Virus record (IMG/VR): IMGVR_UViG_3300044648_000098
Span: 1 to 64,000 of that record
DNA length: 64,000 bases
From: a virus
Reading direction: 5' to 3' (one strand)
The notes under the pieces are model-generated. The model worked only from the letters and a program-made list of their open reading frames with translations, ran no database searches and was not told the origin of the DNA. Numbering within the stretch: the stretch's first letter is position 1; the number at the start of each line of letters is the position of its first letter. Positions 33,124 through 40,559 of this stretch are shown in pieces. The position numbers and the translations under genes are program-made.

Positions 33124-33908
33124 GTCGCCGCCCTCCGGGCTGTCGGCCGGTACGTCGGCCACTGGAAGTCGACCCAGCGGCATGTCTCGCCAAGGCGGTC
33201 ATAGGTCCGCTCGCCGACGTACTTCTTGAACCCCTCGAGGTCTTGGTTCGTCAGCAGCAGCACAGGGCGCACTTCCCGATACCGGCGGTCCAGCACGTCG
33301 AAGATGACGTTCTGCTCGCCGTCGGTGCCGTACTGCGCGCCCACCTCGTCGATCGCCAAGAGGTCCAGGCGCTCGAAGTAGGCGAGCACCTCCGACTCAC
33401 TGCGTGGCGAATCCTTGCGCCAGGTCTCGCGCACCGCGCGGATCAGGTCCATGCAAGTGAGGTAGCGCACGTCCGGCGACAGCACGGCCTGGAGAATCGC
33501 GGTGGCGAGGTGGCTCTTGCCCGTGCCAGGCTGGCCGGACAGGATCAGCCCCTGGCCCTTGCGGCGGTAGTGGTCGAACCGCTCGGCATAGTCCCGCGCG
33601 ATGGTCACCGCGCGCCGCTGCATGTCGGTGGTGGACTCGAAGTTGTCGAAGGACCGCCCGATGAACCTGGCGGGGATGCGCGCGCTTGAGAGCATCGCCC
33701 GGTGGCGGCGCTCGGCGCGCTCCTCGTCAGCCTTGCGTGCCGCAGTCTCTTCCGCCTCGCGCTGCTCCGCCACACAGGCCGGGCACTTGGACCAGACTTT
33801 GATGCTGAGCTGCCGGCTCGAGAAGCGGCCATGCTCCGGGCAAGTCGCCTCGCGCTCGGCGAACGAGAACGCGGCGCGCGGGATCACGCTATCAGTTGAA
33901 GAAGCCAT
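33120..33908 (-). CDS. DnaC-like helicase loader (AAA+)
   Basis: 262 residues. An N-terminal zinc-type region (CPEH at 23-26, CPAC at 42-45) precedes an AAA+ ATPase: Walker A GQPGTGKS (125-132), Walker B LLAIDE (183-188), sensor region VLLLTNQDLEG. This is the DnaC/lambda P functional class, which recruits host DnaB to the origin. It follows directly after the O-like initiator gene (17-base overlap), as in lambdoid O-P pairs. Confidence 0.9.
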   Translation of the reverse strand: MASSTDSVIPRAAFSFAEREATCPEHGRFSSRQLSIKVWSKCPACVAEQREAEETAARKADEERAERRHRAMLSSARIPARFIGRSFDNFESTTDMQRRAVTIARDYAERFDHYRRKGQGLILSGQPGTGKSHLATAILQAVLSPDVRYLTCMDLIRAVRETWRKDSPRSESEVLAYFERLDLLAIDEVGAQYGTDGEQNVIFDVLDRRYREVRPVLLLTNQDLEGFKKYVGERTYDRLGETCRWVDFQWPTYRPTARRAAT

Positions 33909-34689
33909 CTTCGTTCACTCCTTTGCGGTAGTCCTTCTTGGCGAATCCCGTGTGCCCGCCGTTGGACCGTGGCGCCGCCTTAGGGGCGAACAGCCCCTGG
34001 TAGCCGTTGGCGATCGAGTTGTCGATGACGTCCTTGGGCAGGTGACCGTCGGCCATGAAGGCGACGAGCTTGGCGAGTTGCAGCTTTGCCGCCTCTGGCG
34101 TCACCGGCTTGCGGCGCTTCGAGCGATCCGCGCACCAGCGCGCCCAGTCTTCGGCCGACACGCATTCAGGCAACTCGACAGAGGAAGGGTCGAAGGGGGC
34201 AGCGCGCTTCGGCGCGTCATCTCCTGAGCGAAGCGAAGGAGATATCTCTTCTCTTCTCTTCTCTTCTCTAGGTACGGTTTCGGTAACGGTCTGGGTAACG
34301 GTCTGAGCGTTAGCGTCAGCGTTACCTTTGCCCTTGCTCTTGCTCTTGGCGACCCTTTTGGCCGTCTGCGCACGCTCCTTGGCGCTCTCCGAGGTGTGGG
34401 AATCGAACTTCACCACTCGGATGCCGCACTCGGATTCGATGAGCCAGCCGACCGATACCACCGCTGCAACGAAGCCGGCGTTACCACCCGCCCCGAAAAG
34501 GCACTCTTCGAGCGTTAGCGAAGTAACGCCGAGAGCGTTACCGTCCGTCGTGTGGTTGTCGAACCAGCGCCAGAGCACAAAGAGGCGGCCGACGACCTCG
34601 AGGCGGTTTGCCCCGGTCTTACCCGCAATGGCAAGGACCTCCGGCTTCTCTGGAAGCGCGTGGGTCATCTTGAGCCAGTCGCCAGCCAT
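33892..34689 (-). CDS. O-like replication initiator
   Basis: 265 residues; ATG at 34689 overlaps the methyltransferase stop (TGATG). The N-terminal ~95 residues (MAGDWLKMTHALPEKPEVLAI ... WRWFDNH) are of the phage replication-initiator/DnaD-like winged-helix type. Residues 105-150 are a low-complexity linker encoded by repeats that may be the origin, and the C-terminal part probably binds the DnaC-like partner. Order and layout equal lambda O, where the origin lies inside the gene. Confidence 0.8.
   Translation of the reverse strand: MAGDWLKMTHALPEKPEVLAIAGKTGANRLEVVGRLFVLWRWFDNHTTDGNALGVTSLTLEECLFGAGGNAGFVAAVVSVGWLIESECGIRVVKFDSHTSESAKERAQTAKRVAKSKSKGKGNADANAQTVTQTVTETVPREEKRREEISPSLRSGDDAPKRAAPFDPSSVELPECVSAEDWARWCADRSKRRKPVTPEAAKLQLAKLVAFMADGHLPKDVIDNSIANGYQGLFAPKAAPRSNGGHTGFAKKDYRKGVNEDGFFN
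34246..34324. other. Candidate replication origin inside the O-like gene
   Basis: Starts with a pure pyrimidine run made of CTCTT repeats (34246-34269), followed by GGTAACGGTCTG twice (34282-34293 and 34294-34305), a related GGTACGGTTTC copy and GCGTTA units. More GCGTTA units occur at 34512-34541. Repeats next to a strand-asymmetric tract inside an initiator gene are the hallmark of lambdoid origins. No experimental proof; low-complexity coding is the alternative. Confidence 0.5.
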
Positions 34690-36140
34690 CACGCCACCTC
34701 CAGCGAGCGCAGGCGGCGATCAATGCGCCCGCCTATCCATCCCGCACACGGCACCGCCCAAGAGTTGCCGAGGGCCTTGTAGCGCGGGCCGTCCGGGCAC
34801 TCATCGGCGGGCCGGCCGCGCCATTCGATGCGGGTGTAGCCCTGCTTGAACCCCTGGAGGAGTTCGCATTCCTCGGGCATGAGCCGGCGCACGGCCGAGC
34901 CGACAAGCGCAGCTTGGTGCCCGCCGCCGTTCGTGTGGCTGTTGGCATGCCCCATTGCTCGCTGCGTACCTGCGATCTCGCCAACCCCGAACCCGTTCTG
35001 GCCGCTTGCCTTGCAGTCAAAGGCGATGGCGGGCGCATGCGCCCCGGCCGCGAGCGGGTGGCAAGGGTCACCGGGCTTCGGCTGGCTGCGATTTGTCTTG
35101 CTGGTGACCTGGGTGGTGTCGAATGCGATGAGCTCACTGTCAGCTTGGTGACCCGGGCTGTTGGTCTGCCCCCCGCCACGACTTGAGCGCGCAACCATCG
35201 TCGCCGCGACTTCTGGGACGTAGGCGTGCTGGGTGATGAACGTCTCGCTCTCGAAGTCCATGCGCCCACAGGCGCCGCCATGAGCCGACAGAGCCGAAGC
35301 GATGTCACGCGGGCCGCTCGTTTGGTTTCCGCCGAAGGCAACGAGCTTCGACTCCTGGCCGGCGTTGTCTCCCTTGGCGTGCGAGGTCAGCGTCCCGGCG
35401 AGAGGGATGTCGTCGCTGCTGTAGCCGCCGCGCTTTCGAGCGCCTCCCGCAACTGTGCCGGCAACGCTTTGCTTCGAGCTGCGGCTCGGCGGAGAATCCC
35501 GGCGCACGCCTTCCCACTCAAAAAGTACCTCTGCGGGATCGAACCCGTCTCGAGCACTTGCGACAACGAACACACGGCGGCGGCGTTGGGCCAGGCCGAA
35601 ATATTGGGCGTCCAGGGTCCGCCATGCGATTGCTCGCCGGGGGCCATACACACAACCAGCGTCCTCCCACCTTTTCCCTGGCGGGACGAGCGGCTCATCT
35701 TCTCCGGCAAGCCCTGCCAGAAAGCACCCGAATGCGTTGTCTTTCGTGGAGAGGACGCCGGGGACGTTCTCCCAGAGGATGATGGCGGCGGGCTTTCCAG
35801 CTCGCGCTCGAACATGGTCAATTGCATCGGCGAGTTCCACGAACTTGAGGGTGAGGTTTCCCCGGGCGTCGCTCAGCGACTCACGAAGGCCAGCAACGCT
35901 GAAGGCTTGGCAAGGTGTGCCGCCGCACAGCACATCGGGCGCGGCCACTTCACCGGTCAGCACACGGCGAGCGATGGTCGTCATGTCGCCGAGGTTCGGC
36001 ACGTCGGGGTAGTGGTGGGCGAGCACGGCGCAGGGAAAGGGCTCGATCTCCGCTAGCCAAGCAGCGCGCCAGCCGAGCGGCTTGAACGCGACCGAAGCGG
36101 CCTCGATGCCGGAGCAGACCGAACCGAAGGTGATACTCAC
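34689..36140 (-). CDS. C5-cytosine DNA methyltransferase (Dcm type)
   Basis: 483 residues from GTG at 36140 (GTGA overlap with the upstream gene). Motifs in order: FGSVCSGIEAAS (SAM binding, 5-16), GGTPCQAFS with the catalytic Cys77, ENV (124-126), QRRRRVF (185-191), and a C-terminal ALGNSWAVP (motif X). A long, variable, Gly/Ser/His-rich region (about 200-430) is the target-recognition domain. It probably marks phage DNA against host restriction enzymes. It lies unusually inside the early replication operon. Confidence 0.9.
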   Translation of the reverse strand: MSITFGSVCSGIEAASVAFKPLGWRAAWLAEIEPFPCAVLAHHYPDVPNLGDMTTIARRVLTGEVAAPDVLCGGTPCQAFSVAGLRESLSDARGNLTLKFVELADAIDHVRARAGKPAAIILWENVPGVLSTKDNAFGCFLAGLAGEDEPLVPPGKRWEDAGCVYGPRRAIAWRTLDAQYFGLAQRRRRVFVVASARDGFDPAEVLFEWEGVRRDSPPSRSSKQSVAGTVAGGARKRGGYSSDDIPLAGTLTSHAKGDNAGQESKLVAFGGNQTSGPRDIASALSAHGGACGRMDFESETFITQHAYVPEVAATMVARSSRGGGQTNSPGHQADSELIAFDTTQVTSKTNRSQPKPGDPCHPLAAGAHAPAIAFDCKASGQNGFGVGEIAGTQRAMGHANSHTNGGGHQAALVGSAVRRLMPEECELLQGFKQGYTRIEWRGRPADECPDGPRYKALGNSWAVPCAGWIGGRIDRRLRSLEVA

Positions 36141-36646
36141 GCTGCAACCTCCGCCCGCACCGGCACGAACGCCGACAGGTTCTTGTCGATCCACGCGACG
36201 TGCGCGAGCGCCTCCTCGCGGCTCAGGATGGCAATCGCCCGACCGAAGCGCTCGAGCACAATGCGGCCGTCGCTCGTGATTGCTGAACTGAATGGGGCGG
36301 CCTCGTTGTGCTGGCCCAAGGCGAACACGCTCGAGCACATGGAGGCGGCCACCACGGACTGGCGCACGGGGATATCGCTGTCGTCCTCTCGCTCCTCGGG
36401 CCGGAGGTCGATGTGCACGCCGAGCGAGTAGGTGACGATGTGCTTGCCGTGGCGATTGCCCTTGCCCTTCACCAGGAGCCCGGCTTCAAGGGCGCGGCCG
36501 AGGACCGAGGCGAAGATGCGCGGGCTGACGTCGATGGCCTGTCCGAGATCCTGTGCCGGCACCGCGGCGCCAGCGGCAAGGCTCTGGAGGTACTGGATGG
36601 CCTTGTAGCCAGCCGTGCCAGGGATGGGGGAGTAGTCGCTGCTCAT
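36137..36646 (-). CDS. Hypothetical DNA-binding-like regulator
   Basis: 169 residues. The N-terminal 65 residues (GYKAIQYLQSLAAGAAVPAQDLGQAIDVSPRIFASVL..ALEAGLL) form a winged-helix-like unit; the C-terminal part has GRIVLERFGRAIAILSREEALAHVAWID. Similar proteins precede methyltransferase or initiator genes in phages. Probably binds DNA; target unknown. Confidence 0.6.
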   Translation of the reverse strand: MSSDYSPIPGTAGYKAIQYLQSLAAGAAVPAQDLGQAIDVSPRIFASVLGRALEAGLLVKGKGNRHGKHIVTYSLGVHIDLRPEEREDDSDIPVRQSVVAASMCSSVFALGQHNEAAPFSSAITSDGRIVLERFGRAIAILSREEALAHVAWIDKNLSAFVPVRAEVAA

Positions 36647-36650
36647 AGCT

Positions 36651-37520
36651 TCACTCCCCGCAGTAGCACGGGACGGCTTCTTGATTGGGATCGAACATGT
36701 CGCGCTGTTCAGCGGCAAAGGCCTCGATCTGTGCGTAGCTCGGGCCGTCCTTGGTGAAGCGCGCGCCACGGCCGGTAGCGCCAGGGACCATTGACCCGTC
36801 CTCGGCCCTGACCCACCACGCGATCGAATACTTGCCCTCACGCGCGATGGACAGACGCTGAGCCGGCGGCTTGTTGAAGCAATAGACGCAATTGCCTTCG
36901 GTGGTCCGGCCGGCAGCGTTCGTCGACAGGCCGAGAGTGAACGGCTGCTGCTTCCAGAACGCATTCACCTCCTGCACGCCCACACCAGCATCAGCGAGCG
37001 GCATGCACATCGTCTCGTCTTTGGACTCGGTGCTGTGCCCGCGCGCGCGGATCTTCGCGACGCGGCGATGTTCGTCGGCTCGGATGCCGATGAACTGGTC
37101 CCACTCGGCCCAGCCGAGCGTCCGCAGGTAGCGGTGCATCGGGCGGATCTTCAGCTCGGACGTGCAGAAGCGCGTCACCGGATTGGGCAGGTACGACCGC
37201 TTGCGAATGATCGCCTCGAAGGGCTCGCCGGATCGTGAGGCACCTGCAAAGTCGACGAGCTTGTAGCCGAGATCGTCGTTGCGGTACTCGACCCAGGTGA
37301 TTGGAACCGCCCAGTGAGCAGCACACTCGGCCACGAACAGCAGCGTCTCCTCGGCCTCCAGCCCTGTGTTTGCGAAGCAGACGGCGGTGTCGGCCGGCAA
37401 GCCGCTGTTGGCTTGCAGGACGCGCCAGAGCATGTAGGCGCTGGTCCGTCCACCACTGAAGCTGATTGCCGTCGGGCCGTCGATCTTGAATGGATCTCGG
37501 CCAGTGGCCGTCGCCCTCAT
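36651..37520 (-). CDS. PP-loop ATPase, PAPS-reductase/DndC-like
   Basis: 289 residues. ATP pyrophosphatase P-loop SGGRTSA at 22-28 (AISFSGGRTSAYML), then FANTGLEAEETLLF, RFCTSELKI and, later, NCVYCFNK and a C-terminal CYC. This is the phosphoadenosine-phosphosulfate reductase fold as found in many phages; the Cys set could hold an iron-sulfur cluster as in DndC. Role unknown: sulfur chemistry, nucleic-acid modification or signalling. Located beside a DNA methyltransferase gene. Confidence 0.8.
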   Translation of the reverse strand: MRATATGRDPFKIDGPTAISFSGGRTSAYMLWRVLQANSGLPADTAVCFANTGLEAEETLLFVAECAAHWAVPITWVEYRNDDLGYKLVDFAGASRSGEPFEAIIRKRSYLPNPVTRFCTSELKIRPMHRYLRTLGWAEWDQFIGIRADEHRRVAKIRARGHSTESKDETMCMPLADAGVGVQEVNAFWKQQPFTLGLSTNAAGRTTEGNCVYCFNKPPAQRLSIAREGKYSIAWWVRAEDGSMVPGATGRGARFTKDGPSYAQIEAFAAEQRDMFDPNQEAVPCYCGE

Positions 37521-37813
37521 GCCGGCACCTCTTCACCCATCGGCACGGTGTCGGCCCACTCAGCAACCTGATTGGAATGGACGCTCTGTGGCCAGATCCT
37601 CGCCTCAGCGAACTCGCCCATCTTGTCGGCGTCTGGGTAGTGCTTCCTCGCCAATTCGGCGACGCGGGCCTCGAACTCCGCAAGCATCAAAGGTTGCTGC
37701 TCGGGAGGGAACTCCGTGACATCCAGGCCGATGATGGTCGGTTGGAAGTCCAGCGGCTTGAGCTCGTCCAGGCGGCGGCGGAGTTTGTAGAGGTGGGTGC
37801 TGAGGGTGGACAT
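37517..37813 (-). CDS. Hypothetical early protein
   Basis: 98 residues; ATG at 37813 preceded by GAAGGA, chosen over a GTG at 37837 that overlaps the upstream stop. Acidic helical protein (STHLYKLRRRLDELKPLD...). No domain recognised. Ends in an ATGA overlap with the PP-loop gene. Confidence 0.55.
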   Translation of the reverse strand: MSTLSTHLYKLRRRLDELKPLDFQPTIIGLDVTEFPPEQQPLMLAEFEARVAELARKHYPDADKMGEFAEARIWPQSVHSNQVAEWADTVPMGEEVPA

Positions 37814-37833
37814 GGCGGTTCCTTCGAGGTGGG

Positions 37834-38220
37834 TCACTCGCCGGCCTTGGAGGTGGCGGCGATCAGCCGCTCCATCCGCTGGGATGAGGCGAGGAGTTGG
37901 GAGCGGAGTTCGTTGGACTGGCGGAGCAGTTCGGCAAGCTCGTCGCGCGGGTCAGTCGGGGTCGGGTCGGAGTAGCCGATGTCCGTGGCCAGGAACTCCA
38001 TGACGCCGTGGAAGCCCTTGCCGTGGCCCATGCGCATGAGGAGGACCAATTGCTCAGGGCTCAGGCGCTCGGGCTTGTCCTCGTTCAGGCAGGCGAGGAG
38101 GTGGCGCTGTGCGGCCTCCATCGTCTTTTCCGGCCAGAGCTTGTGGCCCACTTGCTTGCTCCCGCCGCAGGCCTTCACGCAGGCGATCAGCGCCTCGTTG
38201 ATGGACTCGAACTTATCCAT
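37834..38220 (-). CDS. CII-like regulator (phage CP76 family)
   Basis: 128 residues. Helix-turn-helix region CGGSKQVGHKLWPEKTMEAAQRHLLACLNEDKPERLSPEQLVLLMRMG (about 18-65; only the start and end are needed to see the pattern) fits the phage regulatory CII (CP76) group, which acts in the lysis-lysogeny choice. The C-terminal part is a Gln/Arg-rich coiled coil. It is the second gene downstream of the cro-like gene, the lambda cII position. Confidence 0.65.
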   Translation of the reverse strand: MDKFESINEALIACVKACGGSKQVGHKLWPEKTMEAAQRHLLACLNEDKPERLSPEQLVLLMRMGHGKGFHGVMEFLATDIGYSDPTPTDPRDELAELLRQSNELRSQLLASSQRMERLIAATSKAGE

Positions 38221-38254
38221 GGCGACCCCCCTTCAGGCCGGGGCGTTCCTCACG

Positions 38255-38292
38255 GTTCCCAAAACCAAACTGCGTTTGGGAAGCGTTGGGAA
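38255..38292. repeat. TTCCCAAA/TTTGGGAA inverted repeat plus extra copy
   Basis: Upstream of the CII-like gene there is a TTCCCAAA ... TTTGGGAA inverted pair and, just after, another TTGGGAA. Spaced copies suggest a protein-binding site or a transcript structure between cro and the cII-like gene. It also precedes the small plus-strand gene at 38352. Confidence 0.4.
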
Positions 38293-38351
38293 TGACAGCG
38301 ACCGGGCAAAAAAAACACACTTGAGCCATCGCAACTTCACGAGGAATCAAG

Positions 38352-38507
38352 GTGGACAAGAAGCAGCAGCCCGACGAATCAACGAAGGCCTGGGCACAGC
38401 GCCAAGTGCGCGAGATGCTCGAGCGCTGCATGCGCGGTGAGGAGCAGCGGGTGAAGGCCGACGCCGCAGCGGTGGCAGCGGCAAAACGCCGGCTGGGGCT
38501 GAAGTGA
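38352..38507 (+). CDS. Small plus-strand protein opposite the cro-cII interval
   Basis: 51 residues from GTG with GAGGA seven bases upstream: a charged helical protein (KAWAQRQVREMLERCMRGEE ... AAKRRLGLK). It runs against the leftward early transcript between the cro-like and CII-like genes. Codon use is normal for the genome. If real, it (or its antisense RNA) could tune the lysogeny switch; otherwise it is a chance frame. Confidence 0.45.
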   Translation: MDKKQQPDESTKAWAQRQVREMLERCMRGEEQRVKADAAAVAAAKRRLGLK

Positions 38508-38521
38508 TCGGCTCGCATGGC

Positions 38522-38794
38522 TCAGCCCTCGTGCGTGGCCGGCACCTTGGGGGCACCGTCTTGGCCGATGAGGTCGGGCCAGATTTCAAACCAGTCGTCG
38601 GGGCGCAGATCCCAGCGCATCACGGCGCCGCCGGTGGCCTCTTCGATCGCATACGCGAACTTCGGGGAGGGCTTGCGGTTGGCGTACCGGTGACGCCACT
38701 GGCGGATCTGGATGTCGCTCTTGACGCCGATCTTTTCTCGGAGTTGCGACACCGTCAGCGCACCCGGCGAAGTGAGGTAGTTGTGCAGGTCCAT
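38522..38794 (-). CDS. Cro-like repressor (YdaS family)
   Basis: 90 residues from ATG at 38794. LTVSQLREKIGVKSDIQIRQW followed by a GGAVMRWDLRPDDW segment is the YdaS/Cro-type family, which occupies the cro place next to phage repressors. First gene of the leftward early operon; expected to shut off cI transcription. No ribosome site precedes the ATG and a perfect operator lies 10 bases upstream, so a leaderless or near-leaderless message is possible. Confidence 0.8.
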   Translation of the reverse strand: MDLHNYLTSPGALTVSQLREKIGVKSDIQIRQWRHRYANRKPSPKFAYAIEEATGGAVMRWDLRPDDWFEIWPDLIGQDGAPKVPATHEG

Positions 38795-38803
38795 GGGCAC
38801 AAC

Positions 38804-38819
38804 TGTAGCACCCGCTACA
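38804..38819. promoter_or_regulatory. Repressor operator 1 (perfect palindrome)
   Basis: TGTAGC-ACCC-GCTACA, a perfect 6-bp dyad with 4-bp spacer, located between the divergent cI-like and cro-like genes. The same dyad (TGTAGC-GCCC-GCTACA) recurs over the rightward early promoter at 40571. Confidence 0.8.
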
Positions 38820-38848
38820 GGCAAGGTGCGATTGCAACTTCCTATGGC

Positions 38849-38864
38849 TGTAGCTTTAGCAATA
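38849..38864. promoter_or_regulatory. Repressor operator 2 (imperfect)
   Basis: TGTAGC-TTTA-GCAATA: one perfect half and a 4-of-6 half with the same spacing as operator 1. It lies close to the probable cI promoter (TTGCAA at 38833-38838 with a TTTAGC-type -10). Confidence 0.55.
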
Positions 38865-38879
38865 GGAGCGGGCGCTACT
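38864..38879. promoter_or_regulatory. Repressor operator 3 (imperfect)
   Basis: AGGAGC-GGGC-GCTACT, 4-of-6 and 5-of-6 matching halves with the 4-bp spacer, just before the cI start. Together with operators 1 and 2 it gives three sites in the switch region, as in lambda OR. Confidence 0.5.
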
Positions 38880-38887
38880 CTACGAGC

Positions 38888-39763
38888 ATGAACATGGAAG
38901 CACTTCAGAAATATCGGCGCGAGCGCTTGGCAGAGGCGGCCAAGAAGGCCGGCTCGAACACGGCGCTGGGTAAGCTGCTCGGGTACTTCGACGGCGCCTA
39001 CATCGGCCAGATGCTGCGGGGCGACCGGCCCATCACTGAAGACACGGTCTTCAAGCTAGAGGCCAAGACCGGGTTCCGCGGGTGGTTCACCCTTATGGGG
39101 GAGTCCGCAGGGTACGCCCCTACAGGCTCAGAGGATGAGCCAGTAAAAAGTGCAGCAGATTTAACCCCGGGAGGTGTCGAGCTGACGTACTCTGGACGGC
39201 CACAATATCTAGGGGTGGCTCCAGTGAACGGCATTGCACGAGTGAACGAAGAGGGGTTCTTCCAGGCGGAACACTTCCAGGCGAGGCAAGGGGGCTGGGT
39301 GCCGAGCTTCAGCGCGAATCCGGGGACGTATGCGCTGCTGGTCAAAGGGGACGGGCTCGCGCCTGTCTATGAAAGCGGGCAGTACCTGCTCATCGAGCCA
39401 GGTGCCGCGGTTCATCCTGGCGAGCGCGTGCTGCTCACCTTCAAAGACGGCCGCCAGGCGATCCGCCGGCTCCTCTTTCAGCGCCCTGACGAGGTATCCG
39501 TCACGAGCGTGACGAAGGTGGAGCCGCAGACCATTGAGGTTCGGGACATCGCAGCAATGGACCCCATCTTTGGCGTTATCGAGGCGAGCCGGTGGATGGC
39601 CGAGCTTCCTGGGGTCAAGCGTGGCGACGAAGCAGCCACGGGACAGCATGACGCCTCGGAGCTGCCGCCGGCCGCAGCGCCCCGCCCGAGCCGCTACGTC
39701 AAGAGCCAGAACATGGGTGCAGCTGCGAGGGCCAAGCCTGTCAGCAAGAAGAGGTCTGCATGA
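38888..39763 (+). CDS. CI-like repressor with inactive S24 domain
   Basis: 291 residues. Helix-turn-helix in the first 50 residues (NTALGKLLGYFDGAYIGQML). A LexA/S24-like C-terminal domain starts near 145, but the serine motif reads VKGDGLAPV: Gly156 replaces the catalytic Ser, and the Lys position is RQAIRRL. Self-cleavage should therefore be impossible. A basic low-complexity tail (about 255-291) follows. The ATG at 38888 is chosen; another is two codons downstream. First gene of the lysogenic operon that includes the next two genes. Binds the TGTAGC operators by inference. Confidence 0.85.
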   Translation: MNMEALQKYRRERLAEAAKKAGSNTALGKLLGYFDGAYIGQMLRGDRPITEDTVFKLEAKTGFRGWFTLMGESAGYAPTGSEDEPVKSAADLTPGGVELTYSGRPQYLGVAPVNGIARVNEEGFFQAEHFQARQGGWVPSFSANPGTYALLVKGDGLAPVYESGQYLLIEPGAAVHPGERVLLTFKDGRQAIRRLLFQRPDEVSVTSVTKVEPQTIEVRDIAAMDPIFGVIEASRWMAELPGVKRGDEAATGQHDASELPPAAAPRPSRYVKSQNMGAAARAKPVSKKRSA

Positions 39764-40017
39764 GGCATCTGCAGCTCGTCACCCAGTCCGTCTCGCGCGA
39801 TGCAGAGGAGTGCGCCGCCACGCTCTTGGACCGCATCCGCCGTGGCGACATCCAGGGTCTCGCCTTCGTGGCCTTGATGCCGAGGCGGCGCTACTTCACC
39901 GGCGTGTGCGGCGAGTGCACCGAGGACCCGACCGGCGTGCGCGGGGCAATCCTCGCGCTCGATGATGAGATGCGCGAGCTGGTGCACGGTGCCGGCTTTG
40001 ACGACACGACTTTTTAA
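39760..40017 (+). CDS. Hypothetical protein of the lysogenic operon
   Basis: 85 residues. Its ATG overlaps the repressor stop (ATGA). The pattern SRDAEECAATLLDRIRRGDIQGLAFVAL ... RRYFTGVCGEC is a common phage family found next to repressors; role unknown. Expressed with cI in the prophage state. Confidence 0.65.
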   Translation: MRHLQLVTQSVSRDAEECAATLLDRIRRGDIQGLAFVALMPRRRYFTGVCGECTEDPTGVRGAILALDDEMRELVHGAGFDDTTF

Positions 40018-40028
40018 CGAGAGGACCC

Positions 40029-40427
40029 ATGCGAGCCATCACCCTGACCCTTGCCGTCGCTGCGATCGTCGCCGGCTGCGCCACGCAACCTCCTCCGCCC
40101 CCGCCGGCCCAGATCACCACGCTGCCACCGACGTGCATCACACCGCGGCACTGCGAGGCCATGTGGTTGAAGGCACAGGACGCGGCCGGGCGCGTGACCG
40201 GCATGCGGCTGCGGCTGTCCGGGCCCGATCGGCTCGAGACGTTCGCTCCCACCACGCAGGGGCGACTGGGTGCAGTGGTGACGAAGGCCCCGCAGGCTGA
40301 CGGCGCTTACCAAGTGCGCGCCGAGTTCAGGTGCTATCACGACAACGGCCGCGGCTGCGCGAACCAGATCATCACGGCAACGAACCTGTTCAACACCATC
40401 GTCGGGCCAAGCGAGCCGCGCCAGTAG
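40029..40427 (+). CDS. Lipoprotein of the lysogenic operon
   Basis: 132 residues. Signal peptide with lipobox VAGC, cleavage before Cys17, then a Pro-rich linker (QPPPPPPA) and a beta-rich domain with three more Cys. It follows the repressor operon by 11 bases with a GAGAGGA ribosome site and precedes a strong terminator, so it should be made in lysogens. Envelope location and lysogenic expression suggest a superinfection-exclusion or host-surface role; inference. Confidence 0.75.
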   Translation: MRAITLTLAVAAIVAGCATQPPPPPPAQITTLPPTCITPRHCEAMWLKAQDAAGRVTGMRLRLSGPDRLETFAPTTQGRLGAVVTKAPQADGAYQVRAEFRCYHDNGRGCANQIITATNLFNTIVGPSEPRQ

Positions 40428-40445
40428 CCTACTGTGCGCTCAGCC

Positions 40446-40471
40446 AAGCCCGCCACGTGCGGGCTTTTTTT
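40446..40471 (+). terminator. Terminator of the cI operon
   Basis: AAGCCCGC-CACGT-GCGGGCTT followed by TTTTT: an 8-bp GC stem with T tract, 19 bases after the lipoprotein stop. Confidence 0.9.
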
Positions 40472-40482
40472 ATGCACCAACC

Positions 40483-40498
40483 TGTAGCATCTGCTCCT
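40483..40498. promoter_or_regulatory. Possible auxiliary repressor operator
   Basis: TGTAGC-ATCT-GCTCCT has one perfect half and the standard 4-bp spacing. Lies 88 bases upstream of the perfect operator at 40571, so DNA looping between them is possible. Confidence 0.4.
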
Positions 40499-40559
40499 TA
40501 AATCTATCGCGTCCCGACGCGCGATAGAAAAAACTCTGTTTGCCTGTTGCGGTTGCCAC

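Noticed and set aside
38300-38312. A/T run (AAAAAAAA) as terminator
   Set aside because: No hairpin stands next to it on either strand.
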